A DNA stretch of 64,000 nucleotides from Ipomoea triloba (lineage: Eukaryota > Streptophyta > Magnoliopsida > Solanales > Convolvulaceae). Under the pieces are notes generated by a model. It ran no database searches. It saw only the letters and a program-made list of their open reading frames with translations, and was not told the DNA's origin. Shown piece by piece: positions 1 through 9,741 of this stretch (its first letter is position 1; each line of letters starts with the position of its first letter). The stretch spans positions 8,960,970 through 9,024,969 of the forward strand of contig NC_044920.1 in the NCBI RefSeq assembly GCF_003576645.1, given 5' to 3'. The position numbers were made by a program, and so were the translations under genes.

Positions 1-19
1 TCTTGAGATCATCCCCAGG

Positions 20-492
20 GAGCTCAAGTTAGAAAGTTCGCCCAAAGCGATGGCCAAGTCTTTGCATTTGTTTGAGGATTGGACCTCAAGCTCTAGAGGT
101 CATCCGAAGCGAAGTCCAAGTCTTCGCGTTTGTTGAGGTGGGACCTCAAGCTCTAGAGGTCATCCGAAGCGAAGTCCAAGTCTTCGCGTTTGTTGAGGTT
201 GGACCTCAAGCTCTAGAGGTCACCCGAAGTGGAGTCCAAGTCTTCGCATTTGTTAAGGTTTGACCTCAGGCTCTAGAGGTTATCCGTAGGGAGGTTGGAC
301 CTCAAGCTCTAGATGTCATCCGAAGCGGAGTCCAAGTCTTTGCGTTTGTTGAGGTTCGACCACAAACACTAGAGGTCATCCGAAACGGAGTCCAAGTCTT
401 CGCGTTTGTTGAGGTTGGACCTCAAGCTCTAGAGGTCATCCGGAGTGGAGTCCAATTCTTCGTGTTTGTTGATGTTGGACCTCAAGCCTTAG
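20..492. repeat. 60-bp minisatellite
   Basis: About seven to eight head-to-tail copies of a 60-bp unit with the core CTCAAGCTCTAGAGGTCATC. Copies start near 74, 134, 194, 254 (shortened), 291, 350 and 410, with degraded copies at both edges. Because 60 is a multiple of three, the array stays open in one frame and yields a repetitive 63-residue ORF at 72-263 that I do not regard as a gene. The array lies just upstream of a polypurine tract, where Tat-type gypsy elements often carry variable tandem repeats, so it is probably the 3' untranslated part of such an element. Confidence 0.85.
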
Positions 493-678
493 AGCACATC
501 TCAAGGTGCTCAAGTTATGGAGTCCGAGTTAAAGAGCCCATCATGGAGAGCTCAAGTCGAAGAGTGAATCCAGTAGGTCAAGATGAGGAGCTCAAAGGGA
601 GTAGCTCAAGGCGAAGAGTTCATGCTTAGCAAGGTCGGAGCAAGAGTACTCTCTTTCGTTGACGACTTACCGCAGCTC

Positions 679-900
679 AAAGAGTGGGGGACTGATGATG
701 GAATAATTAGAAATGGACCCAAAGCGGGATAATACGAAGCGAACCAATTTTGGAGCACCAAGACTATACTCGGCCGACCCGGATGGCCAAGCTCTGCGCT
801 TGTTGAAGATTTTTCATGCTCTCATGCGAGGGACAACAACAAGAAAAACAATGTTCTATTTGCTCTGCAATTTTTTCAAAGCCATCACTGAAACAGATTA
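679..900 (+). mobile_element. Polypurine tract and truncated LTR start (gypsy)
   Basis: The purine run AAAGAGTGGGGGAC (679-692) is followed at once by TGATGATGG, the arrangement of a polypurine tract next to the start of a 3' LTR in Tat-lineage Ty3/gypsy elements. Only about 200 bp of possible LTR follow before the FLX-like relic at 907; I find no matching LTR end, so the element looks truncated. The assignment rests on the motif and on the minisatellite upstream. The short ORF at 713-910 is not supported as a gene. Confidence 0.4.
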
Positions 901-2872
901 TCTTCGCTAGAAGTATTCAACTAACTGCAAACAATCCAACGAAAACATGCCTATGAGATGTGTATCATAAGGGGCATATGGGTTGTAATTTACTCTACCA
1001 TATTTGGTACCATCATCATAAGAGCTAGGATACATGTTTCCACCACAACCAGTTGAAGGAACTCCATAACCTGCTGGATACGCTGGGCTTGGTGCTACAG
1101 TAGCAACTACCCTCACCCTGCTCTTTGCAATTGCTAGCTCAACACGTAGCTTTTCAATTTCACAACTCATCAACATCATATTGTTCTTCATTATCTGACT
1201 CTGTTCATATATAATATTTTTTTTATCTTCTTTTCATATTCAACAGCAGCCCTTCCTCTCTGGATTTCCTTCTACATTGTAGCAATGTCAGTTTTAATCT
1301 CCTTCAATTTCTTCAACTCCGGCTGGACCTTCGCTAGTTCATCCTTAGTCTCCTTCAATTAGCAGTAAGGTCTTCACGGTCAACCTTTATTTTCTCAATA
1401 TCATCCTTGACTTGCGCTAGCTTAGCGATTACGCAGATCTCAACCTCCGCTCTAATTGAATTATCATATACCCCTCGCACCTTGGCATCGCACTCGGCCT
1501 TGACCGCAGATGCGACTGCAGTAAGCTGTTGGAGATCTTGTTGGGTGACGACAAGCTGCCACTTGAGCACGACGGCGAAGCACTGGTTCTCGAGGATGAG
1601 GGTTTGGATATGTCAGTGTTGGACGGAGATACCTGATCGTACCAAAAATGAGTGATGGTGAGTGCACGGGTGTGAAATCTCATCCTCAGGGGATTGGGGG
1701 TTATGTTACGCAATACGCAATCACCAAACTAGGCACTAGTGTAAGGAGATCAACATGAAGCTATGCAAACGAAAACAAGGTAGAACAAACACATATGGAT
1801 AAGAGATAAATATAAAATAAAGAAATAGGACTCAAGCTAGGGAGCATTATCATCTAGATGCTTCAACAACCTACTGGGTTAGGGAAAACAAATAACCAAG
1901 GAATCAAGCAGGAACACGCGCAGGAATCCTAGTTTATAAGTCACTCATGTGAGAAAATATACAAAGATTAGAACACGGAGTTACCCCATTTTCGTGGTGA
2001 ATCAACTCCAAGTTCTTCAAGCACAATTAGCATCTAAAGTCCCCAATTTCCCCTATTTTCATTAGAAGAAAATGGGTTTACGCAAGGGGTGGCACGAATT
2101 CATCACCCAACTCTTGTTAAGGCAAGGAATCCTCCAAGTACATGCCAATGAATGAGTACATCAAACATTAACAAGATTTAAACACAATACCATCATAAAC
2201 ACATGAATCCTAGGTTGGGGTTTTTCCCCTTTTTCACAATAATCACAACTTAAACATCAAAATAGATAATACAACCCTAAATCAAGTCCATAAACTAACT
2301 ACTCATAATTGAATAGCATAAAGAACACAAAAGCACAAGTAATAAACATAAATCTTGCAAAAGAAAGAGATAAAGGAAAGAAAGCTTCTCTATTGAAATG
2401 GATGGTAGAATCTTGAAATCCAAGATTACAAGGTTCAAAAGTTTTAAAAACACAAATCTAAGCCTAATCTAACATAAAAATATGAAAGGAAGTGAAATGG
2501 AATGTCTAGGGTTCAACCATGGGTCAAAACCGAGTTGAAAATGCTCAAAACAAACTTAAATAGTGAACTAGGGGTGGGGACACAACCAAGGACACGGGCG
2601 GTGTGGGTGGCCGTGTACCTCCTCTCTACAAAGTTGTAGCCCTTGAAGTTGGATTTTCAATGGCGCAAGAATCACCTCATTTGGACTTTCCTAGACTGAG
2701 ATATGGTCCAATAACAGAACAGTGGCAAATTTGGACCAAATTTGTAAGTTTGGAACTTCAACTTCAAGGACGATTTTGACCCCATTGCCTTCCTTTTTAG
2801 GCTTTAATGTCTTCATTAGAATTGTATCACTTTGATTTTTCTTTCCAATGGCTTAAGAATCACTTAATTTAG

Positions 2873-2991
2873 AAGGGAGTGGGTTCGAGCCTTAGTTTAG
2901 GCGATTATTTACTCTTTGTGCTTCAGTAGGTTGAGAAAGTAGCTATGAATAGATACTACATTGTAACCGAGTCAGTAGTACTCAAAAAAAA
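2873..2991 (+). mobile_element. 5'-truncated tRNA-derived SINE
   Basis: Contains an RNA polymerase III B-box-like GGTTCGAGCC (2883-2892), a body matching the minus-strand SINE near 14991-15155 (CTTGTGCTTCAATAGGTTGAG in that copy) and an A-rich tail at about 2983-2991. It is flanked by imperfect direct repeats, AAGAATCACTTAATTTAG at 2855-2872 and a copy with one mismatch and one missing base at about 2992-3008. The A-box half is missing, as in 5'-truncated reverse transcription. The flanking LTR also contains a diverged duplicate at about 2655-2715 that lacks the insert and so acts as an empty site. Confidence 0.75.
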
Positions 2992-3279
2992 AAGAATCAG
3001 TTAATTAGGATATTTCTAGGCTGAGATATCGTCCAATCACAAAGACGTCGACGTGTAGTGTAAGAATCGCAACACCTTGATCTTTTGCTTCTCTTTTGTT
3101 TTGGTTTGCCTAAATGATCAACGCCATTGAAAATATAACTCTTACGCTTCCTTAGGAGTTTGCATCCATCTCCATAACTTCTCATTGGTTCCCATTGACT
3201 CCAAATGCATCCAAAATGCATGAAAATGCTCGTCTTTGCTTCCAATGTTTTCCAACTCATACTCCTTGCAAAATAACAC

Positions 3280-3742
3280 TGATGTGGTAAAATTCCTGCA
3301 CCAAGTAAAACCGGAAAATACGATCTTTATTAACTCAAGGATCCAAACCCGGTTACAAGTCAATAAATGCTCAAAGGTCTCGGCAGGTCGGCAGTGGGCT
3401 TCCCTAATTTCCGAGCCCTCTTTAAGTCTTCGCCTGGAAATAGTCCCCCCTAGATCCCCTTCTCTCCTCATAAATGCGCTATTTATAAGGGAGGAAAAGG
3501 TACGGTTGCCGGACCTCCGGCATGACGGGAACGTGGCACTCATGCGCCCGCCTCACTCCACGCCCAAGCGGAGAGGAGTACGTGGCAGTCATTGGCACGC
3601 CGCGCCAGGGTCCATCGGGGGCACTGTTCGGCCCGTGACAGCCGACCTAACATCGGCCTGCCAACCAACAGACCCCCCGACTGTACGTCCCCCGATCGGG
3701 TCCGAAGTATACCCGACCGGTCCTGGCATATATATACTATCA
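3280..3742 (-). mobile_element. Solo LTR with TATA and poly(A) signals
   Basis: This 463-bp segment runs TGATGTGG to TATACTATCA on the plus strand and is flanked by the perfect duplication AACAC (3275-3279 and 3743-3747). On the minus strand it has a TATA box (TTATAAATAG, complement of 3479-3488) and a downstream AATAAAG (complement of 3325-3331), in the order expected for an LTR promoter and polyadenylation site. It is much richer in G+C than its surroundings. No internal region is present. I suspect a Tat-type gypsy but cannot name the family. The long ORFs crossing it on both strands (3142-3543, 3236-3760) are explained by its composition. Confidence 0.7.
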
Positions 3743-3990
3743 AACACAAATAAGCATTAATTCTCATGAAATTTGGAATGATCTATAAGCAAAATGGCTT
3801 AGTGAAAGGGATAAAATATAAACAAATAAGTACTTATCAATACCATCCTCCAATATGGCTGTAGGGCGGAGTCAGGCTTGGGCTTTAGGCAGAGGGATGC
3901 GATGGAACACCCAATGATCGCCGATTGCCAGCAGATGATACTCGCCGTCCTGCTTCAACTTGGGAATTCGAGTTTCGGGGAATAGGGGAA

Positions 3991-4549
3991 ATCGTTTAGT
4001 TTTTTCTCTTTTTTTTTAATAATAAAAAACGCTTACACGGACTAAGAAATAAGACCACATCAGCTTATTACAACACCATGTCAGCAGCAAAACTGGAAAA
4101 TCTGTAAAAAAAAATAAATAAATAAAAATTCTAAGCGCTTTTTTTTTGTTTGTGGCTCGATATATACATTATGAAAGATTAGTGTGTGGCATGAATAATC
4201 GGGTATAGTTCATGGTGAAAGATAACACTTTAGCCTATAAAATAACAAAAGATTTTTTTTTTGAAAAAATAATAAAAGACTTGAAATCAAAAGTTCAAAA
4301 ATCAAAACCCTAGCAACTAGCACTCAAAACTTCAATAGCAGACGCAAAGTCCTCACACCACGCCACGCCTCTCTTTCGCCAACTCACCGTCCCAGCCTCC
4401 CAGGTTCGCTGTCGCCGTCGCTCTGCGATTCTGCTTCTCAAGTGGTCGGCGTCGCCTTCCTAGTGGACGAGATTTACAACTGTAAGTATGAATAGACAAT
4501 AACTTTGTATGTGTTTCACTGTTTCCCTTCCAGACTTCTAGTAGACTAG
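3991..4549. other. Unassigned DNA with one possible leader exon
   Basis: Mostly A/T-rich sequence with short poly(A)/poly(T) runs. The stretch 4343-4480 is C/T-rich, like a plant 5' leader, and ends in a strong donor-like site, ACTGTAAGTATG at 4480-4491. It could be the first exon of a gene reading to the right, now cut by the hAT-like insertion at 4550, but no coding region follows. Confidence 0.25.
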
Positions 4550-4748
4550 TAGAGCTCTCAATACGGGCCAGCCCGGCCCATACGGGCTGGCCAGTCATGG
4601 GTTGGAAAGAAAGGGGTCGGGACGGGTTGGAAAAATCCCTACCCAACCTGTGTGTTACGGGCTGACGGGTTAAACGGGCCAGCCCATATTTTTTTTAAAA
4701 AAAATTTTTTAAAGGATTTATTTCATTGTTATATAACTTATATTTAAA

Positions 4749-5227
4749 GAGTTAATTCTATAAATGGTTCTTCGACTATTGACTTTTACCAATTTTTTAC
4801 ATTTTATGTTAAATTGTTTCAAGTAATCAAATTTTTTTCTTGTATTTTATTTTTTGATTTATTGCGATGTAATATATACTCCGTAATAATTTTATTTTTT
4901 TTTGTAAATTTTGTATAACTAGATGTGGAGTGTTATTGTATATTTTATTGTTGTATATGGTGGTTTTTTTTTTTTTTTTTTTTTTTTGCTTTATTTGATA
5001 GCAAAAATGGTACAAAGTCAATAGTTAAAAAGAGTGAAGAAGAAAAGTTTAAATATTTAGTTTTACATTTTTGCCCTTAATTTTAACACCTATTTAACAT
5101 AGATTTAACAAAATCACCAAAATTGGTACAAAATCAATAGTTAAGGGACCAACTTTGGTCAAATTAAAAGTCAAGGACAAAATTTGGTAAAAGTCAATAG
5201 TCGAAGGACGATTTCTGGAATTAACTC
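4749..5227. mobile_element. 479-bp inverted-repeat (MITE-like) element nested in the hAT-like element
   Basis: Left end GAGTTAATTCTATAAATGGT and the complement of the right end, GAGTTAATTCCAGAAATCGT, begin an inverted repeat of roughly 50 bp that includes CTTCGACTATTGACTTTTAC on both arms. Flanks are A/T-rich (ATTTAA on both sides), so the target duplication cannot be sized confidently. A poly(T) run and two internal copies of a TGGTACAAA(G/A)TCAATAGTTAA word lie inside. No coding capacity. The superfamily is not clear to me. Confidence 0.65.
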
Positions 5228-6337
5228 ATTTAATAAATTCACACTTACAATTTAATTGTAGAATTATATACTTGTAGTTTTGTATTTAAATGATAAAATT
5301 AATACATAAAAATTTGAAATGCTACAATTCTTGATTTTTCCAAAATATTCAAAGTTGTCACTTTTCACCATAATCTTAACAAAACATTCAAATTAAAGTT
5401 TTTAAGCATCACAAAAGTAGAAACAAGAGTCACACGACACACTCACACACATAATCAAAAGTCCAAAACAAACCAAACATTCAAAGTTCAAACATAATTT
5501 AAATCTATAAATCCATAAATCCATATACAATTTAAACATTCAAAGTTCATTTGCTTTCATCAATTATCATCTCCCAATAGGCAATAAGCAATAACATCAT
5601 CTGAAAAAAAAAAAGAGGAATAAATTAGTAAAATAAAAAATCAATAAATGAATATACAAATATTAAAAAATTAAATTTTAAAGTACCTTAACAATATTCA
5701 CAAATCAAAATGAGGCTAATAGCATTATAGGATTTATAGAAAGTTAACACTCAACAACAATAATACAATGTTCACAAATCATATTCATAGATTCATAGGC
5801 TATTAAGTATTGACAAATCACACTTCACATACACAGTCCGCAAAATCAATGTAACAATATACTAGTTAATCATATTTACTTATTCAGTTAATGACAATAA
5901 TATTCACAAATCACAACCAAATCATATTCACTATGACTTATTGACTTATTAGAAGGTCAAAAAAGCAGGTCCAGAACAGTGATCACAGTGGAGGTTTGAA
6001 GCAGTCAACAGCTATCCAGACGTCTAGTCCAATGGTGGTTTGGTAGAGCAGGCGACGGAGCAGTCGTGGTCGCGCCATCGCGGAGCAGTGCTGGTCACAG
6101 TCGCGGAGGCGAGGAGCAGGGCAGGTCGCCATCGCTCGTCGGTGAGACTCGTTGGTCGCCTCGTTAAGGTTGGCGTCGGACGGTCAGAATATTCGCAGTC
6201 TCGCAGTTGCAGATCGCAGCTGAGGTCTGAGGAGTGAGACGAAACTTGAAAAGTGAAAACCTAAGCCGAACTGGCTAAAGGAATTAGGGATTTTGATTCA
6301 GAATTTCAGACTAAGACTTTTAATTTTTATTTTCTTA

Positions 6338-6341
<4 letters not shown>

Positions 6342-6414
<73 letters not shown>
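6342..6414. repeat. (TA)n-(CA)n microsatellite
   Basis: About 30 TA dinucleotides followed by a short CA run, inside the right part of the hAT-like element. Confidence 0.95.
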
Positions 6415-6578
6415 CGGGCCGAGTAACCCACGGGTTACTCGGGTTCAGCCCGTATCAAATACGCGCTAAGCGGGCCAGGTTGAATACGAGACTCGTTAGG
6501 ATTTCTCCGACCTAACCCATCCAAAAACACGAGTAAACGGGCCCAACCCGACAGATTGGGCACGATTTGATAGTTCTA

Positions 6579-7788
6579 TTGACCAGTGGACAAGTGGGAG
6601 TTTTCGGTCCAAATCTATGTGTTTTTGTTTCAAGATTCTGCAATATTAGGTATTTAGGTTTCAATATTAGGCACCCTGCACAAGTGAAATTTGATAATTA
6701 GAGGAGATTGCTTTAGGTAGTAGATTAGTTAGGAATGAATTTCGTAAACTTGTGTATTAGAACATATGCATTTTTTCATTGGCATCATTCAAAAAAAAAA
6801 AAAAAAAATGTGGCAAGGATTTGCCATCCCTGAAAAATCCCCTTTGGGGCTGGGATAAAAAATTCCCCATCCTAGCCGGGTTAGGGAACGGAGACCTATT
6901 TCGCGAACCGGACCCACTCTACGCCCCGTTTCCAACCCTCTATTAATTTATGTAACCAAAACCCAACCTTTTTATTAAACATAATAACTAGCCATATAAT
7001 GCAGCCCAAACAAAAATTCAGCCCATTTTTTTAACTCTCAAATTTAGCAAATTAATTTGTGGACTCGGGTCCAATTTGTGATGACCTTGTATTTTATTCA
7101 AAAATTCCCAAAACTCACAATTTATACGTAGAAGTTTACAATTCAAATACTAAAAATACACAATTTAGGACACTGGTCCATGGTATAACAACTGCTCTAG
7201 CCCTATACCCAACCCATTATAACTTCTCCCTACACTTTTGTTGATGGTCCCTCTCTCCGTTTTTTTTACTTCTTCAGCTCTCCGCCTCGGCATCTCCGAC
7301 TCATAGTCTTGTCGTCAACTATCCTGCTCATTCTTCTTATAAGGTATAAAATCCCTCTTTGTCTTGTATGTGTATATTGGTTCTTAAAATCAACCATTTT
7401 GCTATCGGGTAATCTCCACTTTTACTTTCAATCTTTATTCCCTGTGTTTTATCTCTAGATATTTTTCCGAATTTATAAACCAAACTGTATATATTTTTTG
7501 TCATATAAAAACTTACAGAAAATCTTTACAAAAATTAATTTGAACATTTGTTGAAGGATATGGATATTATAACTAAAATATTTGTTGTAATCCAATTTGC
7601 ACAAATTTAGTAATAACCTTTGCTTAATTGTTACTCATAATTTATTACAATATATGCATTCTTGTATCATACTTGTATATTACATTGTATGTATTCGTGT
7701 GTGTGTGTGTCTATATATATATATATATTAATTGTTTATTACAATATATACATTCCTAATTTCTTGTATATATGTGCATGTATATTAT
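6579..7788. other. Intergenic, no gene seen
   Basis: A/T-rich DNA with a poly(A) run near 6788-6808 followed by a G/C-rich word cluster (6810-6930) that may be the end of another degraded DNA element, and a GT/TA microsatellite at about 7697-7728. No coding pattern, RNA gene or flanked repeat could be supported. Confidence 0.5.
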
Positions 7789-7793
7789 GTAAC

Positions 7794-9108
7794 TGACATT
7801 GCGGTAGTTTGCGTGGTGGTAAGATGTCAAAAGATATTTGTATGTTAAAACGGAAAGTCGGTGACTCCCCGAGTGTCGGTCTCGAAGGAAGGACGTGGAG
7901 GTGTGTCAAGTGTTCGGGAGTTTACTTGATTGGGTCATGCATTGGATTCGAGTGTGGTGTTGAGTGGATTGTGAGTGAAATGAGTTCATAAAGTTTGGTT
8001 TGATTGCAAGAGAGTAAAGTAAAGGGTTTTGCAAGTATATAAAAGGGGTAGGGATTGGATAGTGTTCATGTATGTTGCATTATAGTGTGACTAAGGTAAT
8101 GGATCGGGAATGCTAGGATGTTGGCTATTCAAGAGTGTGTTGTCTTAGTCCTTTACCACCCTTGTGTACTAAGGTTTCTTGACTAAGGAGTGCCTACAAA
8201 CATCCAAAGCTCTAAGAGGAATTTTATCAAACACATAAGCTACGCACTATCCTACTATTCTTTTAAGAAGTCCATAGAAACAATGATTGTGTCAAGCTTC
8301 AAATCCTAACTCTAATCAAAGACATGAAAGAGTCAAGAGCTCAATCTCGCATCTAGATTCGCCAGATCCAAACAAGATCTCATCAACACCACAATCAATA
8401 GACAAGAATAGATAATCCATCAACACAAACACATAGATCCAAGATATAGAGATAAGATCATCACACTAGCAACATTCAATCACACAATCCAAATCCCTAG
8501 ATTAAACTAGCCACTCATGATATGAAATTCAAGACAAAAGCTAATTTAATCCAAGAGCAAGATAGCTAAATATTATAGAAATGAAATAGAGATCACCTAG
8601 AGTGAAGTAGACCTTCAATCCAAGCTTTGTAGTCTTCTACAATGGATATTTATCTAATCTAAAAAAAACTAAGAAAAATGGAGAAAGTTCTCCAAAGGAA
8701 AAACTAAGAAAGGGAAAACTAAATTTCTAGGAACCTCCTATGAAAATCTATCAAAGGGGTTTAAATAGTCTCCGAAATAGCAACCCTAGTCGAAATTCGC
8801 GCAGTGTAGTCTCCAAGCCATCCACACGCGTGTGAGTGTGCGTGGGAGGCTACTGGATTATTTCCACGCACGTTCACACACGTGTGGCCATCCTGTGGGG
8901 TCCTCCGGGGCTCCGATCTTGCCTGGTTCGTTCTTTGAGCTCAACTTTTGCTCCTATTTGCTCCCGGGATTCCTGTTTCACCTTCTTTAGGCTAAAAGTA
9001 GCTTCTGTGTGTAGGTTAGTGATTTTCAAGCATTTATAGGCATAATTCACCATGTAAGGATGCTATAAACGTGATAAAACACCCTAATAGTATCTCGGAG
9101 GCTTATCA
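7794..9108 (-). repeat. 3' LTR of the Athila-like element
   Basis: Begins TGACATTGCGG and ends GGAGGCTTATCA on the plus strand, 1315 bp, nearly identical to 43397-44728. The main length difference is about 16 bp near the right end (the right copy has TGTGCTTGATTTAAGG). A long imperfect hairpin lies at 8822-8887. The short ORFs at 7809-7991 and 8836-9039 lie within the LTR and are not genes. Confidence 0.9.
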
Positions 9109-9736
9109 AATTTTCCACACTTTGTTTCTTGCTTGCCCTCAAGCAAGACATTTTTCTATCTAAGCACATAAGTCTCCGAGATACTTTCTCAAGCAAAACA
9201 AAGCTTTTGGCAAGTCAAAATGATGGGTGTCTAAGACTGTCGAAATGGGAGAAATCACTTGTGCTATCTACAAAGGATTTTGGTCAGATGTCATCAACTC
9301 AAGAAATATTTTCGGGAAATAAAAACCTTTCGTAGATAAACAAATAAAACAAGGGATCACACTCCTCGCACCATACGCAAGCATGCATTTCCGAGGTTTT
9401 GGTTCACCTTCTATTTAAATAGGGCCTCTAGCCGATCCCACTAGTGGGAACGATGTGCACTAGCTAATCAACTTTCCATCCTTATACGCCAAAGCCCAAC
9501 GTAAATGTAAATGAGGGTAGGGGCATGGACCACTCACCGCTTTTGGCTTAGCGCGGTCCTTCTTTCTTCTCACTTCCTAGGATAACGTCATCGAGCCACC
9601 CGACTTCACATGGAGCTCTATGCTTTTTCGAAGGTCAGTGCAATGGGTACCCGAATCCTAGCGAAGCGGCTCACCTCATCTCTTTTTTCTCAATTCTTGG
9701 GATCTTTTTATGTGAACAACCGACTCCAGATAGAGG
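9109..9736 (-). other. Polypurine tract and 3' untranslated part of the Athila-like element
   Basis: On the minus strand the sequence AAAGTGTGGAAAATT immediately precedes the LTR start TGATAAGCC, the expected place for plus-strand priming. The rest (to the TTTTT duplication at 9737-9741) has no coding pattern. It continues at 11715-12778 beyond solo LTR-1. Confidence 0.65.
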
Positions 9737-9741
9737 TTTTT

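Larger units (their letters stand above)
1634..3839 (-). mobile_element. Athila-type solo LTR in the FLX-like relic
   Basis: The plus strand runs from TGATCGTACC to TACTTATCA and is flanked on both sides by the 5-bp duplication ATACC (1629-1633 and 3840-3844). Removing the segment and one ATACC rejoins the FLX-like reading at ...EDG/ISVQH. On the minus strand it begins TGATAAGTACTTATTTG, the usual opening of Athila-type gypsy LTRs, and carries the G/C-rich CACGGGC hairpin region near 2590 that such LTRs have. No internal domain or second LTR is present, so it is a solo LTR. It holds a second solo LTR (3280-3742) and a SINE (2873-2991); without them it is about 1.6 kb. Confidence 0.75.
907..3990 (-). 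pseudogene. FLX-like (FLOWERING LOCUS C EXPRESSOR family) pseudogene, split by an LTR
   Basis: Read on the minus strand, 3990-3845 and then 1633-907 encode a recognisable FLX-like coiled-coil protein. The order is ILEDG, ISVQH, ILENQ, a long heptad stretch containing AVASAVKAECDAKVR, then QRGRAAVEYEKK, MSCEIEKLRVELA and a Tyr/Gly/Pro-rich tail (GYGVPSTGCGGNMYPSSY). Known FLX and FLX-like proteins share this order of heptads, (G)RAA-EYEKK, MEKN/E-EKLRAEL and a Gly/Tyr-rich tail; Arabidopsis FLX acts in FRIGIDA-dependent activation of FLC. Lesions: in-frame stops in the QH/HIQ region and at 1272-1274, a frameshift near 1357, a stop upstream of ILED, and the 2.2-kb LTR at 1634-3839. No intron is obvious, so a processed copy is possible, though no A-tail is seen. 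The N-terminal part above 3900 is poorly conserved. No function expected. Confidence 0.75.
4550..6578. mobile_element. Non-autonomous hAT-like DNA element
   Basis: Left end TAGAGCTCTCAATACGGGCC (4550-4569) and the complement of the right end, TAGAACTATCAAATCGTGCC, match at 15 of 20 positions. G/C-rich subterminal blocks with repeated CGGGCC/ACGGG words lie at both ends (4561-4690, 6410-6560). The flanks TAGACTAG (4542-4549) and TTGACCAG (6579-6586) agree at 6 of 8 bases, consistent with an aged 8-bp hAT target duplication. No transposase is present. The interior holds a 479-bp inverted-repeat element and a G/C-rich block at 5950-6240 that may be a captured fragment; its 65-residue ORF (6040-6237) is unrecognised. 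Confidence 0.6.

Noticed and set aside
20..492. Regular direct repeats resembling a CRISPR array
   Set aside because: The 60-bp unit repeats without unique spacers, in plant DNA next to a retroelement polypurine tract; it is a minisatellite.
3142..3760. ORFs of 133 and 174 codons on opposite strands
   Set aside because: Both cross the solo LTR boundaries at 3280 and 3742 and follow its G/C-rich composition.
8033..8050. TATATAAAAGGGG as a promoter in the Athila-like LTR
   Set aside because: It lies on the plus strand, antisense to the element, and no gene follows it.
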